The translations under genes were made by a program, and so were the position numbers. A stretch of DNA of 64,000 bases from Neckera pumila (Eukaryota > Streptophyta > Bryopsida > Hypnales > Neckeraceae): positions 11,533,660 to 11,597,659 of the forward strand of contig OZ018414.1 of NCBI GenBank assembly GCA_963969595.1, given 5' to 3'. Below are positions 50,961 to 62,800 of this stretch, one piece after another. Positions within the stretch are counted from its first letter, which is position 1. Each line of letters starts with the position of its first letter. The notes below the pieces were generated by a model. That model was not told where the DNA came from and made no database searches. It saw only the letters and a list, made by a program, of their open reading frames with translations.

Positions 50961-52656
50961 GCACAAAATGCCACACCAAAATTATAAATTGAATTGAATT
51001 GAAATGAATCTAAATTAATTTTTTTGAGGGAATGGGGTGGGGGTAAATTTGAATTAAAAAAAAAACTGAGCACATAGTGACACTTTTATCATAATATGCT
51101 CAAAAGAGGCAATTATTGCCTTGCCATTTTATATCAATGTCTATGGAATCTCTCCAATAAGTTGAATTTAGGAACTAATTTTTCAATCTCCATTTACAAC
51201 CCTATGACTAAAATATAATTTCAAAAATGTCTTAGAACGTATAGATTAATGATAGGCATAGGTCAAGTTAGTAAATATCTATTATAATGAGTGCATAGTG
51301 TCATAATCCACCCATGATTTCATCCATTTTCAGATGGTTATGTATTCATCTTTACACATTTCCATCAATAATTGAGAAGCATACTTGAGGTATAAATCCA
51401 ATTCTAGCAACTAAAATAAACACTATACTTCTTCAACAAGGTCTTCCAAGTACTTCATTAGCAATTACTTTAAAAACAACGTGAGACCTATTATAAAGTA
51501 CATTCTAAATGTTGGAGCTAATAATTTATTGAAAAAATTCAAACTACTATAGCATCACTTTTGAATCATAATGTATTACTACTATACAATACATAGTAAT
51601 GATTTGTAGTACTTGATTTACATCTACACAAGGAGTACTCTAAAAGGGAAGGAAAGAACCCACATGAAAATCTCCATTTTCCATTTGCAAATAGACAAAA
51701 TAATGAACAACATCTCATTTTGGGTTGTATTTGTTTGTTTGCCCCAATCCAAATTTGTAGCAAGTGGATTTCAAGGACCCGTTGCATAAGTCAGGCTTAG
51801 CCAGTATAATACTATTTGTATGGTTTTTAGTTTTTATAGTTTTTTTCTCCTATTGTATTTGTATGATTCATTTGTATGAATTGTTTGATATATGATGTTT
51901 GTATTTGTACTAGTTGTGTAGGTTGTGTTCAATAGAAGTTAGAATGGACAAAAAGTAGAAGTAGAAAAAAAACAAGGGCATATTTATTGTAAATTAATAG
52001 CTAAATAGCCCCCAAAATAAAAACTTTTGACACTTGTATATATGGATTATAAAGTATAGTGAAGTACTCGGGCAAGAACCATATTGTTGCAAAGGTTGTA
52101 GTGACAACACTAGAAAATGTATTTAGTGTCCTAATGTATTGCATAGAGTAGCATGCATATAAATTTAAAAGTGGCTATATTTGTAAATATCTCCACAAAT
52201 GGTGATGTTATCTAAAATTACTTCTATATCATTGACAATATTTGCAATAGTGATAAAAAAATATTATCTTTAACTAATTATAATTCTTGACAAATATATT
52301 GACATTTGTAATACTCAACATTTAGTGCCAATGACACCAAGTACATTTTTTTAGTATAATAAGAGCATTTCAAGTCGTTCATTTGTTAACCGTTATTCTT
52401 TTCTGGACAAAAGTGAGCAATACATGCAGGGGCCTACCAAAATATTCTATTTGGTACAACATTTTTGCCATTGTTTTACAATTCCACTACATACTACCAT
52501 TCATCTTCAAAATATTGAATACATTGACATTACCAATGATTTGGCTTTTGCACATAAAGAAACTTGCCAATGGTTGGAAGTTGAAATAGAGAATTGCATG
52601 GGCTAAACACACCAATGATCCATTCTCCAAATTGTCGTCTATAGTCTTTTTCCAAG

Positions 52657-52774
52657 TGATGCGGTCATACCAAGGCTACTACATTAGATCCCATCAGAAC
52701 TCTGAAGTTAAGCGCCTTTGGGCTGGAATAGTACTGGGATGGGTGACCTCCCGGGAAGTCTCGATGCTGCATCT
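52657..52774 (+). rRNA. 5S ribosomal RNA gene copy, possibly a decaying orphan
   Basis: A 118-bp sequence with 5S architecture: 5' GATGC pairs with 3' GCATC, and the internal promoter region AGTTAAGCGCCTTTGGGCTG ... GGATGGGTGACC is intact. A T5 run follows directly (52776-52780) as a Pol III terminator. Compared with the land-plant 5S I remember, changes cluster at CpG positions: CACCGGAT is CATTAGAT, CTCCGAAG is CTCTGAAG, and GTCCCGATG is GTCTCGATG. That is expected of a methylated, unselected copy. No second 5S unit and no 35S rDNA lie nearby. Confidence 0.85.
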
Positions 52775-52941
52775 ATTTTTAAAAATTTTGAAAGTTTAAA
52801 ATTACGAACAGACACTTTCTTCATGCTGATTGAAGAAAATATTGAGCAAAGATTGCCTAAAATAAATGAAAGCACTGCCTAAAATAAATGAAAAAATTGC
52901 ATTAGACTGCCAGTGCTTGGATACTTTACCACACCAACTAA

Positions 52942-54290
52942 GGGCCGGTTTATACTTGGCCTAAGGCCGGATGGAAGGCCGGCCAGATTTACCTTCGATC
53001 CGGCCCCAATTCTTCCATCCAGCCCCAACTAATGTAAAGCCTTTGGGCTGGATTCTAGGGCCAGATTTCCAATTTATGTACTCTTGGATTTTTTCAAAGC
53101 TCAATTCATAAAATATAAAAACATGCATGTTTTCTTTTCTCTTCCTTTCTTTCCTATTTCAAAAAGAAAAGAAAAAACTTCTTTCCCTTTTTTTTTTCCT
53201 TTTTCTACTGATTTTTTCTATTTCAAAAATAGAAAAAAAAGAGATTTTAAATTTTTTTTTTAAGTGATTTAATTATAAACGTAATTAGACGTAATTTAAA
53301 TTTTTTATAGACTTTTTGAAGATAAGTAGGCAACATCTTGAAAGCCGATTATGAAATACATTTGAAATTTTATTTACTAAACTTGTTTTATGTTAGCTCA
53401 AGAAATATATACCAATTAGATCACAATGTTAATTTAATATCAATATTACCTCCATTTCTACTAAAAATTTCAAAATATGATACGCATTAAAAAAAATACT
53501 ACTCCGGGGTATGATTTTGCAAAGAATATATTTAGGAAAGGTTTACATTTTGTTTAGATGCTTTTAACTATGGCAAATAAAGGTGCATCTAAATTGTTGA
53601 CTATATCATGGAGAGATATTAAAAAAATTATTTAATCAACATAGCAAACTAATATTTGTTGATGTAAATTCACAGTATGAATTTGAACTGTCTGTTTGTT
53701 AACGTGAATTCATAACATGAGTTCATACTGTCTGTTTGTTAGTATGGATTCACAGTATGAATTCATGCTGTAAAATTTATGTGAAGTCATGTTGTTCAAA
53801 TTTATATAAATTTATGTGAAGCCGTATTGTTCAAATTTATATAAATTTATATGAGTTCATACTTATCAAATTTTCAAATTTGTTTGTTGGCAAGTGAGAA
53901 GAGGTTCCAACGCATCAAAGAACGTGGCATTTGGATATTGTATGCAAAAGTTATGAAGGGTCAAAGTTTAAAAAAATAACTTTTGTTGATTGACAGTGGA
54001 GATGTTCACGATCCAACAGAGGAGCCCAATTTGGCCCCAATCCGGCCCCAATCCGGCTCTAGATGGGAGTTCGGGCCACCCACAACCTCGTCTCAATTGC
54101 TCACTTGGAGCCGGATGGTTTGGCGCCAAAACCATGCCACCTAAGGCGGCACGTAGGATGAGTTGTAGATCAATCCGACCCCAAGTATAAAGCCCTTGGG
54201 CCGAATTTGGAGAAATTGAGTGATCCTGTTGGTTCAAAACTTGAAGAGTTCCGGCCGGCCTTCAATCCGGCCCCAAGTATAAACCGGCCC
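52942..54290. mobile_element. PIF/Harbinger-like non-autonomous element, 1.35 kb
   Basis: The left end is GGGCCGGTTTATACTTGG and the right end is its inverse CCAAGTATAAACCGGCCC. Both are flanked by TAA (52939-52941 and 54291-54293). GGSCC-type ends with a 3-bp TAA/TTA duplication are typical of PIF/Harbinger (Tourist). CCGGCC/GGCCGG motifs recur in both subterminal zones (52960-53060 and 54020-54270). It encodes no transposase. The core is AT-rich and contains the repeats at 53660-53870. Confidence 0.83.
53660..53870. repeat. Degenerate tandem repeats inside the Harbinger-like element
   Basis: The theme CTGTCTGTTTGTTA followed by TG(A/G)ATTCA(T/C)A recurs at about 50-bp spacing. A second set reads GTTCAAATTTATATAAATTTAT at about 45-bp spacing. 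Confidence 0.65.
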
Positions 54291-54300
54291 TAAGTGCCGG

Positions 54301-54370
54301 TATTCATTTCGGTCATTCGTTCCTTTGTTCGTTCCTTCGTTCGTTGGTTCATTCATTTGTTCGTTCGTAT
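54301..54370 (+). repeat. TTCG/TTCC-type microsatellite
   Basis: Imperfect tetranucleotide repeats (GTTCGTTC, CTTCGTTC, ATTCATTT) lie just outside the Harbinger-like element and upstream of the Gag-like gene. Confidence 0.7.
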
Positions 54371-54580
54371 CATCATCATCGTCGCCGTCAATTTCTTTCG
54401 TAACGCCACTTTGCGGCGGAAACGTCTCACTGTACTGTACTTACAGTACTGTAGGTCTTTACGTTCGAACTCATCCATTTCTACAGTGTAGAAAAAGAAA
54501 GTCTTGCTGCTCCGTGAGCATCCAATTGTCACCATGCTACTAGATTCCTCACGGTGATGCAGCTTGTCGCCTAATTGCAG

Positions 54581-54910
54581 AATTTGTAGCTGCATTGCAT
54601 CCCATTTTGCAAGTGGAAGCACATTCTTGTGGATTTGCCCACCCGTTTCGGATCTCCGTTTGCGAAGGGAAGCATTGTTGAGGATTTGCGTGCCCGTTTT
54701 GCATCTCCGTTCGCGAGGAGAAGTATCGTTGAAGGTTTGCACTCCCGTTTTGCATCTCCGTTTGCGAGTGGAAGCATTGTTGGGGATTTGCACCAACGTT
54801 TTGCATCTCTGTTCACGAGGGAAATCTTTCTTATGGATTTGTACCCTCGTTGTGCATCACAATTTGCGAAAGAAAGCGTCCTTGAGGACGTCCACCCCTG
54901 CTTTGCGTCT
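54581..54910 (+). repeat. 51-bp minisatellite, six full units plus a partial
   Basis: Units start at 54581, 54632, 54683, 54734, 54785 and 54836, with a partial unit from 54887. A consensus landmark is CGTTTTGCATCTCCGTT. Because 51 is divisible by three, the array reads as a 17-residue protein repeat (DLxxRFASPFAxxSIVE) in the frame of the downstream gene, and it stays largely open in other frames too. The units have diverged most at the 5' and 3' ends. Confidence 0.9.
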
Positions 54911-55921
54911 TTCTTAGCAATCCCAATGTCAGACAGCGAGAGTTGCTGCAGCTCGGAGACGGACAACTGCGAGTTTCTGAGTGGTTTCCCTCCGGAAGAG
55001 CTCACCGATGAGCTTCTAGCGTACGCCGCCAAGAAGTACTGCAAGCCCGACAAGCCCCGCAAGGCCGTCACCACCAAGTACGACGACCCTGCGGGCCGGT
55101 TCGAGCTCGAAAGGCGTCTTCGGAGTCTGAAGATGAAAGAAGATGAGGCGTTCGATCATTTCTATTACGAGAAGTTTGAGAATTTGAGGGATGAGCTTAC
55201 GGATACGGGTAGGGAGTTGGACGTTGAGTCGCTGGTGTACTTGATCCTCAACGCTCTGCCTCCCAGCTGGAGCACATTCGTAGATCGCGTTGTAGCCAAG
55301 GGGCTTGATGTGATCCCATATGGCAATCTTCTCTTGGATATAGAATCTGAGGAAGAGAACAGAGAGCGCCTTAGGGTGCAGAGAATGCTCGAGAAGCTTC
55401 TGGTGGTGCAAGGGGGAGCCCGAATTAAACCCATTCAGAAGTCCCAGCCTCAAGCTGTACAATGTGGAATGATGGGCGCCCGAATTGAACTCATTCAGAA
55501 GCCTCAGCCTCAAGTGAAGCCTCAACCGCAAGTTGTACAACGTGGAATGATGGGCGAGAGAATTGTACCTATTGAGCAGATGAAGGAGAAGAGTGTAGAG
55601 AGCAGCAGGTCGCAGCAACAACAGCAGCAACGGCAGCAACAGTTGCAACAACAACAACAACAACAACAACTGCAGCGACAACGACAGCAACAACTGCAGC
55701 GGCAGCAACAGTTGCAACAGCAGCAACAACAACAACTGCAGCGACAACGACAGCAGCAACAGCAGCAACAACTGCAGCGGCAGCGACAGCAACAGCAGCA
55801 GCAGCAGCAACAGCAACAACAGCAACAGCGGCAGCGGCAAACCGTGAGGCAATCTGGGAACAGGGGCTACGAGCAACCTGAAGAAATATGGGTGTGTGGA
55901 TCGAGCTTGACATTTTCCTAA
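54629..55921 (+). CDS. Copia-type Gag-like protein with 17-aa repeats and poly-Q tail
   Basis: The frame is 430 codons. Residues 1-96 are five to six 17-residue repeats from the minisatellite. The likely functional start is Met100 (54926, MSDSESCCSSETDNCE), giving 331 aa. Residues about 140-245 (RFELERRLRSLKMKEDEAF, then DELTDTGRELDVESLVYLIL and NALPPSWSTF) resemble the UBN2/Gag region of Ty1/copia retrotransposons (L-x-LKM, then L..LP..W). No CCHC knuckle, protease, integrase or reverse transcriptase follows, and no LTRs were seen. After two QPQ-rich repeats (about 285-330), a roughly 75-residue Gln/Arg/Leu tract leads to a short unique C-terminus ending SSLTFS. It may be a domesticated gag gene or a truncated retroelement; expression is unknown. 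Confidence 0.65.
   Translation: MDLPTRFGSPFAKGSIVEDLRARFASPFARRSIVEGLHSRFASPFASGSIVGDLHQRFASLFTREIFLMDLYPRCASQFAKESVLEDVHPCFASFLAIPMSDSESCCSSETDNCEFLSGFPPEELTDELLAYAAKKYCKPDKPRKAVTTKYDDPAGRFELERRLRSLKMKEDEAFDHFYYEKFENLRDELTDTGRELDVESLVYLILNALPPSWSTFVDRVVAKGLDVIPYGNLLLDIESEEENRERLRVQRMLEKLLVVQGGARIKPIQKSQPQAVQCGMMGARIELIQKPQPQVKPQPQVVQRGMMGERIVPIEQMKEKSVESSRSQQQQQQRQQQLQQQQQQQQLQRQRQQQLQRQQQLQQQQQQQLQRQRQQQQQQQLQRQRQQQQQQQQQQQQQQRQRQTVRQSGNRGYEQPEEIWVCGSSLTFS
55612..55840 (+). repeat. CAG/CAA/CGG tract encoding Gln-rich tail
   Basis: Mostly CAA and CAG codons with regular CTG, TTG, CGA and CGG interruptions, giving LQRQRQQQ-type repeats near the C-terminus of the Gag-like protein. Confidence 0.9.
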
Positions 55922-56862
55922 GAAGCCGGTTTAGCGACAGGTTGCTTCATCTGGTATTTTAGGGCATACTGAGAAACATGTATACTCGGACGGAACTTGT
56001 CCGTGTTACTAGTTGCAAGTCTTTTATCAACATGTTTTCCTGCGAACTGCAGGAGCAAAGATGATAGGTCGGATCATGTCCAACTTTGATAAATGAAAAA
56101 CATAATCTTCCATGATTACACAGATTGATATTCATGTGGTTAGAGAGCAATTCTCACCAAACTTGCGTTTCGAAGTTACAGGTCCCCGCAACGTCAAAGA
56201 GCAGTGATTTTCGAGCAGTTGAGAAGGGGTTGTCACTCAGTGTGGTCTTCAAACACCCACTCTCATACTGCATAAGAAATCCGCAGATTGTGACAAATAT
56301 TTGATCTCAACAGATTTGATTTTTGTACCCAAACATCTCTTCACAGCTCTACAGTATACATCTCCCGGACATCTGTTAAAAGTGACACAAATGGTATCCT
56401 CTCCCTTATCAGGGAATTTTGATTATACTGTAGTGTACAAATACAGACTGGAGGAGTCACATTAATAGGTTTCATTTAGTACAAGATTATACTACAGTAT
56501 TTGCCAGTATTTTTCCCCAAATCAAGTGGGGTGGTCAGTAACGATCGTCCAAGTGTGCAGCATGGTATTTCACCGTGGTACAGTGCTGCAGGTGCCATTT
56601 CAGCAGCTGACAAGAGGCATTGCTCAAAGAATCCAATTCTATACGTAGACAGGGTGGAGTGTACGCCAGGGCAAGGGATATGAGAACCGCATGATCTAGT
56701 ACTTCATCTAGGTTCAAAACCGCTCCAAGGATTGGATTTAATTTAGGTTGTATTCGATGGAGTGAAAAGACTCACGTGGGTTCATCTGATAGTTAACCGG
56801 CCGATCCCTGTTGTTGCAGCTAATCAACTCCCAATTATCTTACAGATTACTTTCAACCGCAT
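55922..56862. other. Intergenic region between two convergent genes
   Basis: This is the 3' flank of the Gag-like gene (+) and of the amine oxidase (-). It presumably contains both 3' UTRs. No further gene was recognised. Confidence 0.5.
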
Positions 56863-59800
56863 CTACAACTTCGAAAGAAGACCCGGCATCATCTCTGGCT
56901 GCCCTCCTTTCATAGCTGTGTCCTTGTCGCCATTCTCATCTGTTGCGTCGTATGGTGGAATGTCAATTGCAGGTGAGCAGTTGAAGAACCCATGTGGCTG
57001 CTCAGATCAAACAACAAGTCAATTGGATTCCGTTAGTGCATGGCTTTGAATGGACAGACGATATGGACTAGGTAACGTTAAAGTAGAGCCCCGTCGTGCG
57101 AAATACCATGTGCAGGCTGTGCTTTCACATTACTACTTATAACGTCAATGGTTGTTACTTGTTCTATCATGCTCCATCAAGGGTCTGAAAAGAACACCTT
57201 AATGTCAAGTGGTCAAGATTCTGAGAAAGCAGCGCACTCCTTGTCCAATGCATGCTTGCCACCTCTACAGAAATGGCCCTTTGTGACTACGTATCTTGAA
57301 TCCACATTGAAGATATCTTCTAGAAATTGAAAGTTTTCAGGTAGAAAGATTAAGATTTGTACTAACCACCAGGTTGAAGCCAATGTGCTCCACAGGCATC
57401 ACCGGCCAATCCTCCAGTCTAGGAATGTGAGTTACTCCAAAGACATACCTGCATTCCAATGAAATTTAGAGCATCTCAGAGCAGTTACAAAGACAATACG
57501 AGATTCGCCACCAGATCACCCTGAATGCCGAAGAGTGGCCGCTTCCATGTTTATGAGTCGAAATCAAGGAAAGTAGCAAAATGTATATACAGGAAAACGA
57601 AATTAGAGATCTCCTTTAAGTCCAACTCAAAGATTCATGCTGTGTTATTCCATTGATTATTAGTGACACTTACTTATTGGAGGTCAAGGATGAAACACAA
57701 CGTGAATAGTTCAGTTGAACTTAAAGGATAATTTGTCAAAACACTTTTGAACAATAGAAACCTGTTGTGAAAATCACTACGGTGTAATCGACTATTGACT
57801 TCCAAAGCAGACTTTCTACTTTTTTTAATCACAGAGGGGGCTAAGTAGACATTGCACTTCAAATACTCATAAAAATATTACGCAAACTAAACGAGCTGCA
57901 ACAAGCTTGGGAATACAGTAGGAAGAATACCCATCTCCAGAGAATCAGTAATCATATGTGCTGCAGACGTCACTCTTTGACAGAACTGATGCTAAAAACT
58001 ATCATCTTTAACGCACAGAAACAAGTTCAAACAACTCACCAAAGAACAATATCGGTTTCCTCCAGTTTCCGGTCCTGCTTCACCCAAGTAGGCAGTCCAT
58101 CACCCACTCGTGGATTTTGATTTGGAAATTCCCCACCTGGGAAGTTCTCTTCAGGGTGGAATTGAGTCACCCAGAGATTGTGCTGGAGAAATGCAGCTCG
58201 CCTCAGAAACTTTGCCTCGGGTCCAGCAAGTGGCAGACAGTTGGAGCCAGGGACTAGCTTATAGCCAGTGAGCTTCCCTGTTCGATTATATGTTCTTGTA
58301 TTTCGTACCTACGGAAATACAACTCGTTAATTTCGTATCTCTCTCGAGCAAGACTGGATCGTATATGGTAAATTCCATCATAAGTTCTCAAACTCAGCAA
58401 TCTAGGTTTTAGAGTTAGGCCTAACGTTCTAAAATGGCTATCAGGACCAAACTGTACTTATGCCAAACTCCATCCTGAGCCACTTTCTGTTAAAGATGAT
58501 TGGAATCAGAGAAAATTTACAATAAGAGATTGAGCTGGTGATACAACATAAGCCATCGTTATGCGCGCTAAAATGGAAATATCAATCTTCGGGTATTATG
58601 TTAATTATCCTTGCAAGGCTATCTGGCAGAGACTCTGTTAATTGCGAGTCAGGAAATCATGCACATGAGGAGGACGGGCAAGCCAAAATTTGATGGAGGC
58701 AAAGTAGTCGGATTGTGAAGGACCAAGGAAAGCAACATACGATCCAATGTCGAGCGCTGAGGGCGTTGCAATCCCTTTGAGCCTGCTGTTCTGAGCGCAG
58801 AAGGGATTCATCAGCGAAAAAAGCATTATTGTGAGGGTTGTTAGGTCCTGGTTTCTCCACCTTCACATTCACTTCCATCACCTGAAACAAGGATTTTAAA
58901 TTTGTCAAATACGGAAGGCTAGAACACAAGGCAAAATCAAATTACTCAAACTCGTAGTCCCGTCACAAGGTATCAAGATACCTGCGAGATGGATCCTCAA
59001 TAATTCGTAAAAATTGATTAATAGATGCCGAAGATGAATAATAGGTAGTCGGTCATCAGTCAATTGCGAACATATTGGTCCACCAGTAAAATGCAGTCAA
59101 TGTACATGCTCCGCAATATTAGGCTCCAATATAACACACCAAACACCAGCCTTAAGATTCTCTTTCCTGCACATATGTGATAACGTTTTCTCGTGGATTT
59201 GGATTTAAATTAGGGTAGAGCTCACGGCAGAGCTCATTATCGTGTACCTGATTTAGTCCTTCACCGGGATTACAGTCAACGGCCATGTCCAATCGGGCAA
59301 CGAAAAAATGTTGATGAACTGGAGCATAGAGACCAGGTGCAATCACAGTGCCATGACGGCGGCTCTCCCCCGCCTTCAAGGCACCCAAGCTCAAGATGCC
59401 AGTCAGCTTCACTTCAGCTTCTATCTTGCCATCCTGCAACATGAACTCCAATGGGTGATCAAAACATGTAAATCTCATAATATCTCCCATTCTGCTACCT
59501 AGGCAGCTGTGGTCAGCTTCAAGAAAGTTCCAAACTAGTTCTCCCCTACTTTCTTATGCAACAATGAGGGAAGAGGTGGATTATGCACCTAGTTCTACTA
59601 AGTCCATTTTTCAAACTCAGATAAGGATCTTCTAGACACTAAGAAAAATAGTGCACACTTTTCCATCACTGTCAGAACCATTAGGCCGGTAGTGTCTGGC
59701 ACCCTACTACACTATCGTACAATCTATGATGAAGGCCAGATAAAGACACCGATCATTAGATGCTGATCAAAAGCAACGGGCTGTGTTACCTCACTCGGTT

Positions 59801-62800
59801 TCTTCCACCCTTTCCGACTATAAAGAGCTCTAGGTTAGACTGAGAAAAAGATCCGGGGGTGTAGACTCTTAACTAAACAACAAAGTCACATAATTCTGCG
59901 TTGCAAATATATATCAGTGCTTGCTCTCTTGCAGTCCCAGTTCTATGGCACACCACTGTGAGCCGATAACCATGCACTATTTTAGCATCAAGTGATTGCG
60001 AGAGGCTCCATATCAAAATAAAATTCTTATAGCGCATCAGAAGGTAAGGAGGCTTTGACAAGGCTCTCTAACTAATATGAGGATATTAATAAGCGATTGC
60101 TCAAGAACAATTTATGGCCAGAACAACTGCCAAAAGGCAGTAAAAAAATGGATGAATATTCAATTGCTCACTAAGAAATTAGAGAATCAAACCTGGTAGA
60201 AATGCCAGTAGAAACCGTACTCGTAGTTGGCAACAGTGCAGAAGCAAGAAACTGTCAATCGCCGTGACCGACGTCTTTCTGTGGAACCAGTTCGCCAATC
60301 TTGATGTTTCCATAGCACTCCGTGATCTTCTTCGTGCATGCAAACGCAGTTTTCGATCGTTTCAACTCCTCCATGGAAGTTGTTGAAATGGGCATCAAAG
60401 TACTTAATCAAGCCCAGACAATCGCATCCCTGCACATCTCTACGTACTAACCGGCTCAGCAAGCCTATTTCCTCGTTGAAGTCAGTGGAGAAGGCAGCTG
60501 ACATCGTCAAGTTACTTCAAATCATACGTAAGTCGAACAGATAGTTCTGAAATCACAGTAAAATAAATAAGAACCTTGCAACACCAGCTCTTGGGCCGGG
60601 GGGGGGGAGGGAGGGAGGGAGGGAGGGAGGGAGGGAGGGAGGGAGAGGATTTATTGAGGGGGAGGATTTATTGAAAAAGAAAAGTACTGACCCGTCTTAG
60701 GGAGTGACAGTTCTTTCCTAGTCCATCTTCTCCAGCATCAAATGCATTCTTCCTATAATGAGGATCCATTGGGTCACCATAGGGGACTACCATTTCCACA
60801 AAGCTCATACGATGTGCAACAGACCGTCTTCCTCGACTCCCATCTTCATAAGCAACCGTGTGAATAACCAAACCTTCTCTTGGAGTAAAACCAATTCGAA
60901 AATTCCACTGCGAAAACAATTTATCAAGTGGAATTAAAAGACCAAAAAAAAACAAAGGTTAGTGAGATAAACTGAACTCTCAGTCCCAGAGTGACTACTC
61001 TTCTTCCTCACGAAAGGTTATTCACCGCAAGTTGAAGAAAGAATCATATTCTACTGTTTTTCACCCTCGTCACAAATATGCTGAATAAGAAAGTTCTCCA
61101 GTATTTATACCTTCTGCCACTCCACTGCATACCCATTCACACGAAAGCTTGGCCCTTCGGGTTGAGAAATATGCAAAGGCTTAATGTCGCTTCTATCCAA
61201 AGCCCCGCGAGAAGCAGCAGCTGTATAATTTCTCAGAGGATCTGAAGTTGGTAGTGGAACCAAATACTTGTCCTCGAACTCGATTACCTGAAATCCCAGG
61301 TTCATTTATATTGGCTAAAGAGGAAATGGAGAAAAACTGACGAGAAATCCCAACGAAAGGGTATCCTCAGAATCATCACTTTAGAATTTCTCACTTGAAT
61401 GGTAAAACAGGATTAATTAAAAAAATAATAGGGCAACATATATATCCCTAGCATACTAGCAACTAAGAGACGCGAGGACAGTCACGAATAAAATGCTCAA
61501 GAAAGAGAAAGAGAATCGACCCTAGCCATTACTATTTCCATTCATCAGGGCAAAAATCTCCAGAGTATCACCTCCATTTTTTGCATGTCTACCAGCACAT
61601 GTATACCCTCCACAGGTCGTGCATATCCATTTTCAAGAGGACAGTCGCTCACTGTTCTGCAAAATACAAGTGGTCTAGCAAGTCTTCGGCTAGGAGAGTC
61701 TTCTTCACTGTAGTACCCGACACACCTGCACACAGGCCCATCTTAGGTTAATTGATTCCGAGCTATAATAACAGCTACCCACCTGCTCAACGAGGGAAAG
61801 AACTTCAGCAATACAGTATCACTAATCTTAATTAAAGCTTGCTTAAACTCCAACGTTCACAACAAGAGCATGCTTTAATTAAAACTGGTTGGTTGAGATA
61901 TATGACAGACATGGAGCTTCTGTAACGTGTTCCCAATCGCTAAAAGCCTCTACAACATTCAATACTGAGGAAGTTACGCGGTGTGAGAGGAGGCTCACCA
62001 AGGATCTACCATAACAAGATCCATATCGTCAATACCACGCCTCTTCATAGCTTCCACAAAGGATACATGCTCTTTTACAGCTGCTTCACATTCGGCATAC
62101 TCCACCGCATCCTGCCACCACGGCACAAAGAAACAAATCATTTGCAGGAATCCAGTAAAGTGCTGGAGGGACAACGGTGATGAAGGTTTATCCCAAATGC
62201 AGCTCTCTTGACATTGTAGTATCATCAATGAGTTAACCGGCAAAACCAAAATTTTAGCAGGAATACCATTGGAGGCTGAACATCTGGAACGACGGTCGAA
62301 GAGATGACCTTTCCGCGGTGGTGTCCTCCACGGGCTGTGGCATGTAATTCACTGAGCTCCACCACCCATATGCTAGTCACATTCGTTCTTTTGTTATACA
62401 CAACAAGCCTCGCTTGCCTGTGTGGTAGCTGTAATGGATAGAATAATGATTTTCCTTTTGATTTAAATAGCATGGGTTGGTATGGTGGGAAGAAGTATGC
62501 ATCCGCCATGGCCACTACATGCTTGTCTGGTTCTTTAAGCACAACCTCCACAAATCGCATTCCATCCCGGACCTGCAAGCCGTAAACATCGAATGTTCAT
62601 TTTTAAACTCTCTCAAAATTCGCAAATGATTTCCAGGTATATAGGATTAGTTTGTGTATCTTCCAAATTATATGTTCCACATCAATATACAGAGGTCGGA
62701 TTGACATTGCCCACATCTTGCAGCGTAGCTAGCACCAACGTTAGTTCACCGACTGGATGGCTGAAATATCTTCCTTGACTCCAAGTCACATTGCTAGATA

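Larger units (their letters stand above)
49441..52656. other. AT-rich spacer with a foldback repeat and a degenerate array
   Basis: No gene recognised. Contains the inverted repeat at 49673-49930 and the GATACGGATA-type array at 50760-50960. The remainder shows nothing I can name. Confidence 0.45.

Noticed and set aside
52600..52800. Cassandra-type TRIM LTR carrying the 5S sequence
   Set aside because: No LTR ends, primer-binding site or second 5S-bearing LTR were seen nearby, so a plain 5S copy is the simpler call.
55016..55913. Minus-strand Leu-, Ala- or Val-rich frames
   Set aside because: They are antisense readings of the poly-Q tail of the Gag-like gene.
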